Assembly (NCBI GenBank): GCA_963693305.1
Contig: OY855905.1
Coordinates: 29,098,937 to 29,162,936, forward strand
Source of the DNA: Meandrina meandrites
Lineage: Eukaryota > Cnidaria > Anthozoa > Scleractinia > Meandrinidae
Reading direction: 5' to 3'
DNA: 64,000 nt
The translations under genes and the position numbers were made by a program. The notes below the pieces were generated by a model, which saw only the letters and a list, made by a program, of their open reading frames with translations, did not search any database and had not been told where the DNA came from. Within the stretch, counting starts at the first letter, position 1; every line of letters starts with the position of its first letter. Shown piece by piece: positions 58,801 through 64,000 of this stretch.

Positions 58801-59359
58801 TAAAAACGTGTTGGTAGAATAAAGTTTCATTTTCAAGAAATAATCAACCAACCGTTCATCCGTAGGAGTTTAGTAATTTTTACTCGCTTACACGCAGGAG
58901 ATCGTTTACTGCATACTGCGGAAGAGAAATTACTTGGAGACATGTTGATCAGGGCTCAGTTAAGGAGATTAAAGTTAAACACCTAAACGGACACCTGCTC
59001 ATTACGGGTTATTCCATTTTCTAAGATACAAGCTAATCTTCTGTAGGATTTCATTAAATTTAACTCGTGCATGGAAAATTACTTTCAGAATATTACGGAA
59101 GTTAGGAAACTACAGGAATAGAACCCCTACTGATTAAGATCAAGGCGAAGAACGCTTCTTACATTGAACTTACCATGGAAACAGACACATTATTTACAGT
59201 GGTTTTGGCAGCATATACTAAAGTTCCAAGATATACCAAATAAACCGATTAGTTGTAAAATTTCAGTATTTTTCTGCCATGGTTATAATAGCTATGCAAC
59301 AGATTATAGAACACATTTAAAGAATAACGTTCTTCTTCAGCAGGTGCGACGTCTTGAAG
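55886..59359. other. Between genes I and J
   Basis: No supported gene. 56500-58100 is a diverged copy of 62340-64000. A hairpin with 17-nt perfect arms (58472-58488 and 58494-58510, TTGAGATCGTGGGCATT) lies at the right. An acceptor-like CTTCTTCAG precedes gene J at 59332-59340. Confidence 0.5.
56500..58100. repeat. Segmental duplication, copy after gene I
   Basis: Matches 62340-64000 in order, from AGTCGTTTTCCGTGC through CATTGTCATTTTCGGGGGCAG to the CATGATGAACGGATACCTT region. The second copy has about 150 bp extra at 62590-62740. Confidence 0.85.
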
Positions 59360-61131
59360 ATGAAGCCGCTGTTCAAAGCAGCGCTTCTTCGAATTGTTGG
59401 CTTCCTTTCTTGGGTCTTCTTTAGTTCGTGGTTGTTTGTTATGGTAGAGAACACAGGAAAAGATCACAAAGAAGAGAAATATCAGTTGTTGCTCTCTCTT
59501 TATGATGCAATGGCAATGAAGTACAACATGACCATTGAGGAGTTTAATAACTTTTCCAATGTTGCGTATGAAGCCTTGAGCGAGCCTAAGCCAGAATGGA
59601 CCTTCTTTGAGGCACTGGAATTTGTCTTTCACTGTCTATTTACTATAGGTAAGGTCAAATACGACATAGTAATTGCTAGTATATGGGTAGACTTAAAAGT
59701 GGCTGGTGATGCGCGACACTTGATTGAAAATGATTGAATTGATATTCGAAGATAAAAATATAAGTTCTTTGGGCAATCGGATAACTAAAAGTTTTTGACT
59801 GCAAGTTTCGTCTAGACAGTCTCTAGACCCACGGCGGTATTAAAACAAACCAGGTGCAAACCTCTACCACATGGTTTAAAGGAAATAAACTGCTTCAGAC
59901 GCGGATCATTTTTACTAGAATTATCCTGGCAGTTTTGTTCAAGCGTCCCCTCTTGTTTCTCAAAAAGTAGCGTCGACATCTAAAGCGATCCAAATAATAC
60001 GCATGATGAGAAGTGTTAACATGAAATAAAGGAATGGAAAATGTAAAATTTAGTTAAAAAATAAAAATAAATAAATTGCTATGTCTAGGAAGGAAGCTAC
60101 ATCAGCTTTAGCTGGTTTTCATGCAGAGGAAAACCGGAGAACATAGAGCAAAGCCTCGAAGCAAGGCGATAACGAACAACAAACTCAACCCACATATTAC
60201 GCCGGGTCCGCGCCATCCTTGCTTCCATGTACAATTGAAAAAATTCGCTACCAATGATTCCTCAGAACAGGTTTTTACTTTTTTACGACATTATGGGTAA
60301 AGGTATCTCAAAATTCAAGACAGTACTCATGTCCGCCATTTTGAGGACAGACAAAAGATTTACTTTGTGATTTGAGGGTGGCTCTCAATAATTAACGATT
60401 ATTTTTGTGCTCATCTATATTTTGCAGGTTATGGGTACATTACCCCTCAAACACCCTCAGGGCAGGTGTTGTGCATCTTCATCTCTTTGGTTGGAATTCC
60501 AATCACAATGCTCATGTTAAAATCCGTCGGCGAGCTTATTGCTAAATTGGTCAACACAATTGTTACCAAGTTCGAAAAGAAAGTCCTCAAAAAAGCGGAA
60601 CCGAAGCAAGTTGAAACTAAGAGTGCTGTGATCTTGTTTTTAGTAATGGTGTTATTGATTGCCATAAATGGCCTTTTTACCATGGAATTTAAAGATTGGA
60701 CTTTCGTCCAAGGAGTGTACTTCTGGTTTGTAACAATGAGCACAATCGGTTTTGGAGACTACGTTTTGATGAAGGAGCCCCAAAGGATCAAGCAATTGCA
60801 ATTGTCTGTAAACATCTCTAAAAATCTCGAAACCGAAGATAAATCAGGAGACCTCATAGAAACCAGTTCAAAATTGGGTCTCCTTGTATTGGCTATGCCT
60901 CATTGTGTACTCTCTTTATGCATTGTCTCAAGTGTACTTAATGCCATCATGGCAGCCATCGAGGAACGAAAATGGCGCCCGCGGTGTCCCGGGTGTGTTC
61001 CACGAGAAACTGAAGACCACGTGGATACCCGAGAGCAACGTAGTGACCTTAATATGACGTCTTTAAGCACGGAAAATGTGGGATTTCGAAATGAAAACAT
61101 GGAAACACTCCCAGTTACTGACCATAAGTAA
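59360..61131 (+). CDS. K2P potassium channel, gene J
   Basis: Exons 59360-59648 and 60428-61131; product 330 aa. Start MKPLFKAALL. Cap with NMT (56) and NFS (64). The residue before the first filter is changed: LFTIGYG in place of LTTIGYG, so TIGYG is intact but the pore-helix end carries phenylalanine. Filter 2 is STIGFG. The P1 loop reads ITPQTPSGQ. The C-terminal cluster has lost its first cysteine (KWRPRCPGC), and the tail is SLST...TDHK, without YxxM or TELK. Intron 779 bp. Confidence 0.92.
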
Positions 61132-61733
61132 GTAGTGGGAATATTGGATTGTTAGAAATGAACTTCGACAAATGACGACATCCTTCTGTAAACCGACAAA
61201 GTGAGGTTTCTGCTTGTTTGCTGGGTACGAAGGAAAACGTTAATGTTAGTTTTAAGCGTATTTTTTTGCCATTTCGGGGATTAGGGGAGGCCTTTTTGGT
61301 GGTTTAATCAGACGAGGATTTTTTTAGTCTCCACCAGGTTTCTGACAACAATTTTTTTGCTTTGAGGGTGAGCATAATAGCTAGAATTATCAAAGCTGAG
61401 GTTTGCCATATGTTGGCGATGGCATAGCCAAGATCCAAATCTAAAATATTGACCCTCTTATTTAAAAAAAACGTTAACTTAAAAGAGAATAACTAAAATC
61501 TAGACGATTTTACTCACTCTCGATACGCGGCTCATGCGAAGTTTTTTAATTAATAAGTGTTTCTGCACCGTCACTTTTGTTAAGCAATGTACCACCTGTA
61601 AATGGGAAGGTTAATAAACTTCATGCATAAACCACACAGCGGACACCTTCAGAAGGTTGTCATTAGGTTAAGACTCGCACAGTTTTCTTCCTGGATCTTG
61701 TTTTCCTGTTTCTTTCTTTTGAAAGTGGATTTC
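61132..61733. other. 3' flank of gene J, no gene
   Basis: Nothing recognisable apart from T-rich stretches near 61320-61360; the first part is probably 3' UTR. Confidence 0.4.
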
Positions 61734-61769
61734 GTAGATATGCTAGTAGATATGCTAGTAGATATGCTA
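61734..61769. repeat. 12-bp tandem repeat, three copies
   Basis: GTAGATATGCTA repeated three times without change, next to the tail of the SINE below; probably its simple-repeat tail. Confidence 0.85.
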
Positions 61770-61976
61770 GTCCATCGCAGGTTACTTTCCAGCATTCTGT
61801 CACGTTACCCCATGCCAACAACTCGCCGCTACCCATTTATACTCTTGAATGGAGAGAGGCAATGTGAGAGTTAAGTGTCTTGCCCAACAACGTAACACAA
61901 TGACCCCGGCCAAGGCTCGATCCCAGATCGCCCGATCCGTAGTCCAACGCACTGAACATTAGGCCACTTCGACTCT
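61770..61976 (-). mobile_element. tRNA-derived SINE (minus strand), second copy
   Basis: Same family as 55630-55885. B-box-like GGGATCGAGCC (61914-61924), A-box-like TGGCCTAATGT (61958-61968), and the body phrase TTGGGCAAGACAC (61877-61889). It also lies downstream of a K2P gene in the same orientation. Confidence 0.7.
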
Positions 61977-62097
61977 CAATGTCTAAAAGTGATTTTATAT
62001 TTTTATAATTTATTGTTGTCAGGATAATATTATAGGTTTAACTTCGTACTATGTACTTTCCTCGTATATTCGTATACTATGGGTTTATGGTTTTTCC

Positions 62098-62323
62098 CCA
62101 GCGTATTAGAATACATTGTGGCGGTCCTCGAAGAAAAACGAATGTCGCCGATGATGTTACGGACGTGTCCCTTAGAGAACGTGAGAATAGACATATCAAT
62201 CCTCTACATAAGCGTAAAGCTGACATGAGATCTTCCAGCACAGAAGGTTCTGGAATCGAAAATGAAAACTACACGAATAGCTCAAAAGAATGTGGACAAT
62301 ACGCTATATATCAACAGCATTGA
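62098..62323 (+). pseudogene. K2P relic K (3' end of exon 2)
   Basis: The region aligns to the last third of exon 2 of gene J: the M4 end and cysteine cluster (GTATTAGAATACATTGTGGC, CTCGAAGAAAAACGAATGTCG, GGACGTGTCCC) then the tail (GACATGAGATCTTCCAGCAC, GAAAATGAAAAC). The frame is disturbed in the cluster. No pore, M2 or M3 is present upstream; instead the SINE is 120 bp away. Dead fragment. Confidence 0.8.
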
Positions 62324-62339
62324 TCGCATATGTTGCATG

Positions 62340-64000
62340 ACATACATGATGCTATTTGTGCAGATAGTCGTTTTCCGTGCTCTGGGCATGTCGTGTAATG
62401 GAAAAAAAGGCACAAAAAGAGAAACTCGTCTATAGGCTTGTAAAATTGAACGTCATGCCTTTGGGCTTTAATTTTCGTGTCTGGCATTCAGGCTTTTTTC
62501 ATACTGCTTATAGGAAAAACACATCGTTATAGACTGGAGATTGTGCCATGGATGAGAGCAATCAAAACAACGCACCCAGGCCAGCCAGGAGAATATAGCC
62601 AACAAGACTGAAAAGTACTAATATTACAATTATGAAATTTATAGCCAACTCACCGTTAGGTCGACAAATAAATTAGTAAAGTTTGGCGGGGTTTCATGCA
62701 GAGACGATCACTTTTAATTTTAGTCACCGATATTTGGTGTTTCGCAGTTTACATTGTCATTTTCGGGGGCAGTTCATCAGTACGTGGATTTTTTTATACT
62801 ACAAAATGCGCTTTTTCGGATCTGAGGGTGTTTTGATTCCATGACCACCAGGATAGGCCCTGATTAAGCTGCCAGATGCATCGTTCGAGACACCGGATCT
62901 TTAACTTGTCATATGTCTGGAGTGTCTAAATAAAAGGCGAGTTTATTAAATAGAGGAGGCTTATTCACCCTTGACATTAATAATTTTACATTGCATGGGG
63001 TGGTAGAATTGTAGCCCACTCAGCAAGTTATGATCTAGTTAGTCACGTATCGTATTTGAAAGTACTTAATAGCATTATGTACTCCAACTCTTCTCTAGTT
63101 TAATTAAAAAGCTTGTCTTTTGTACGCTATCTCGTATTGGCAATCATATGAATGTGCGTGCAATCCCTAATTCCCTCTGTGAGCCGCGCGTGAAGAGAAT
63201 CATGGGAGTTGTATTCAACAAAACATGTCCTTGACTTCGCAACAATGAATACAACCACCATAATCCCCTGCGGGGGTGTCTCATGGAGGGAATTGGTAAT
63301 TAAAAATCTACACTACAAGCGATCTTTATGGCGGGTACAACTTGAAAGAATTTTCAAATACCACGAATAAAGCAATGATTACCCATTTATTATATGACCG
63401 AGAAAGTTACGAACGTGTGAGCATTAATTTGAACAAATTACTGAAACAAAAACATGATAAATTTGCCCGCTCTCAGCCAACCACAATGGAGTAATTTAGT
63501 ATGTTCATATCAAAAGTCCCATGATAACAACTGGAATTCAAAAACTATCAAAATAACCCCACACCAAAACGTCTAGCAAATGCTGCCATTAATATTTTAA
63601 AGCGGTATAGCTGTAGTATCTATGTTTTAACTCATCGTGAGCTCGTAGCAAGAAGCGCGCAAGTTAATAACGATAAGGGAAAATCCCAAGAACAACTTCT
63701 TCCAGATTTACTTTATAGCCAAAAAGCTTGTATTGTAAAGTCAACTACATAAAAAGTAAACGATTCAAACGCTAACGTATACACAACGTTAGTAACGTTG
63801 TTTCCGAATTAACTTAATTTGTATGCATCTGCATCTTGACGCCTTCATTTTTTGTATAAACATCACATGATGAACGGATACCTTTTAGCCGGACTTATGC
63901 CAATTTTTGCAATCAGAGATAAAAAAACGTATTGCGCCTGTTTGTTGCTATGGACGCAAAGGTTATTTTAGCCTCCTTGTTGCTGGTTAAAGGAGAAATG
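62340..64000. repeat. Segmental duplication, copy after gene J
   Basis: Second copy of the 56500-58100 block, running to the right edge, so the array may continue beyond the window. Confidence 0.85.

Noticed and set aside
59249..59632. Long open frame antisense to exon 1 of gene J
   Set aside because: It is the shadow of the coding exon; similar antisense frames occur opposite other K2P exons.

Overview
The window reads as nuclear DNA of an animal, most probably an anthozoan cnidarian such as a stony coral. This is an inference from AT-rich DNA, intron-containing channel genes, a cnidarian-looking class A GPCR, Penelope-like and jockey/CR1-like retroelements, tRNA-derived SINEs and many short inverted-repeat elements. 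No prokaryotic features were seen.

The dominant content is a tandem array, all on the plus strand, of eight intact two-pore-domain potassium channel (K2P) genes. They are called here A, B, C, D, F, G, I and J, at about 3.4, 15.1, 22.7, 32.3, 43.3, 47.7, 53.4 and 59.4 kb. Three dead relics lie among them: E at 36.6 kb, H at 51.0 kb and K at 62.1 kb. Every intact gene has two coding exons. Exon 1 (289 nt; 301 in gene I) carries M1, the extracellular cap and the first pore helix. Exon 2 carries the rest. The single intron is phase 1 and splits the first glycine codon of the GYG filter. Joined products are 323-335 residues with intact TIGYG and TIGFG filters. By exon-1 sequence there are two subfamilies: B, C, D, F and A, G, I, J. 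In B, C, D, F and G a consensus GTAAGT or GTGAGT donor upstream and an acceptor just before the ATG suggest an extra 5' leader exon.

The array grew by segmental duplication. Units 7.72-17.97 and 17.97-28.43 kb are copies (genes B and C). Blocks 31.4-35.8 and 41.0-47.3 kb are copies (genes D and F). The flanks after genes I and J (56.5-58.1 and 62.3-64.0 kb) are also copies. Differences between copies reveal later insertions: a 3.8 kb insert carrying a Penelope-like element (7.9-11.7 kb), a LINE with an 861-codon ORF (25.3-28.0 kb), a head-to-head palindrome (30.5-31.2 kb), a 4.1 kb nested transposon island that cut pseudogene E (36.8-40.9 kb) and a short inverted-repeat element in the intron of gene I.

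Left of the array, on the minus strand and running off the window, is an intronless-looking class A GPCR fragment. The genes do not form a pathway. The unit of interest is the channel cluster itself: a set of paralogous background K+ channels diverging in pore-helix, cap and C-terminal tail residues, with signs of gene conversion and chimera formation.
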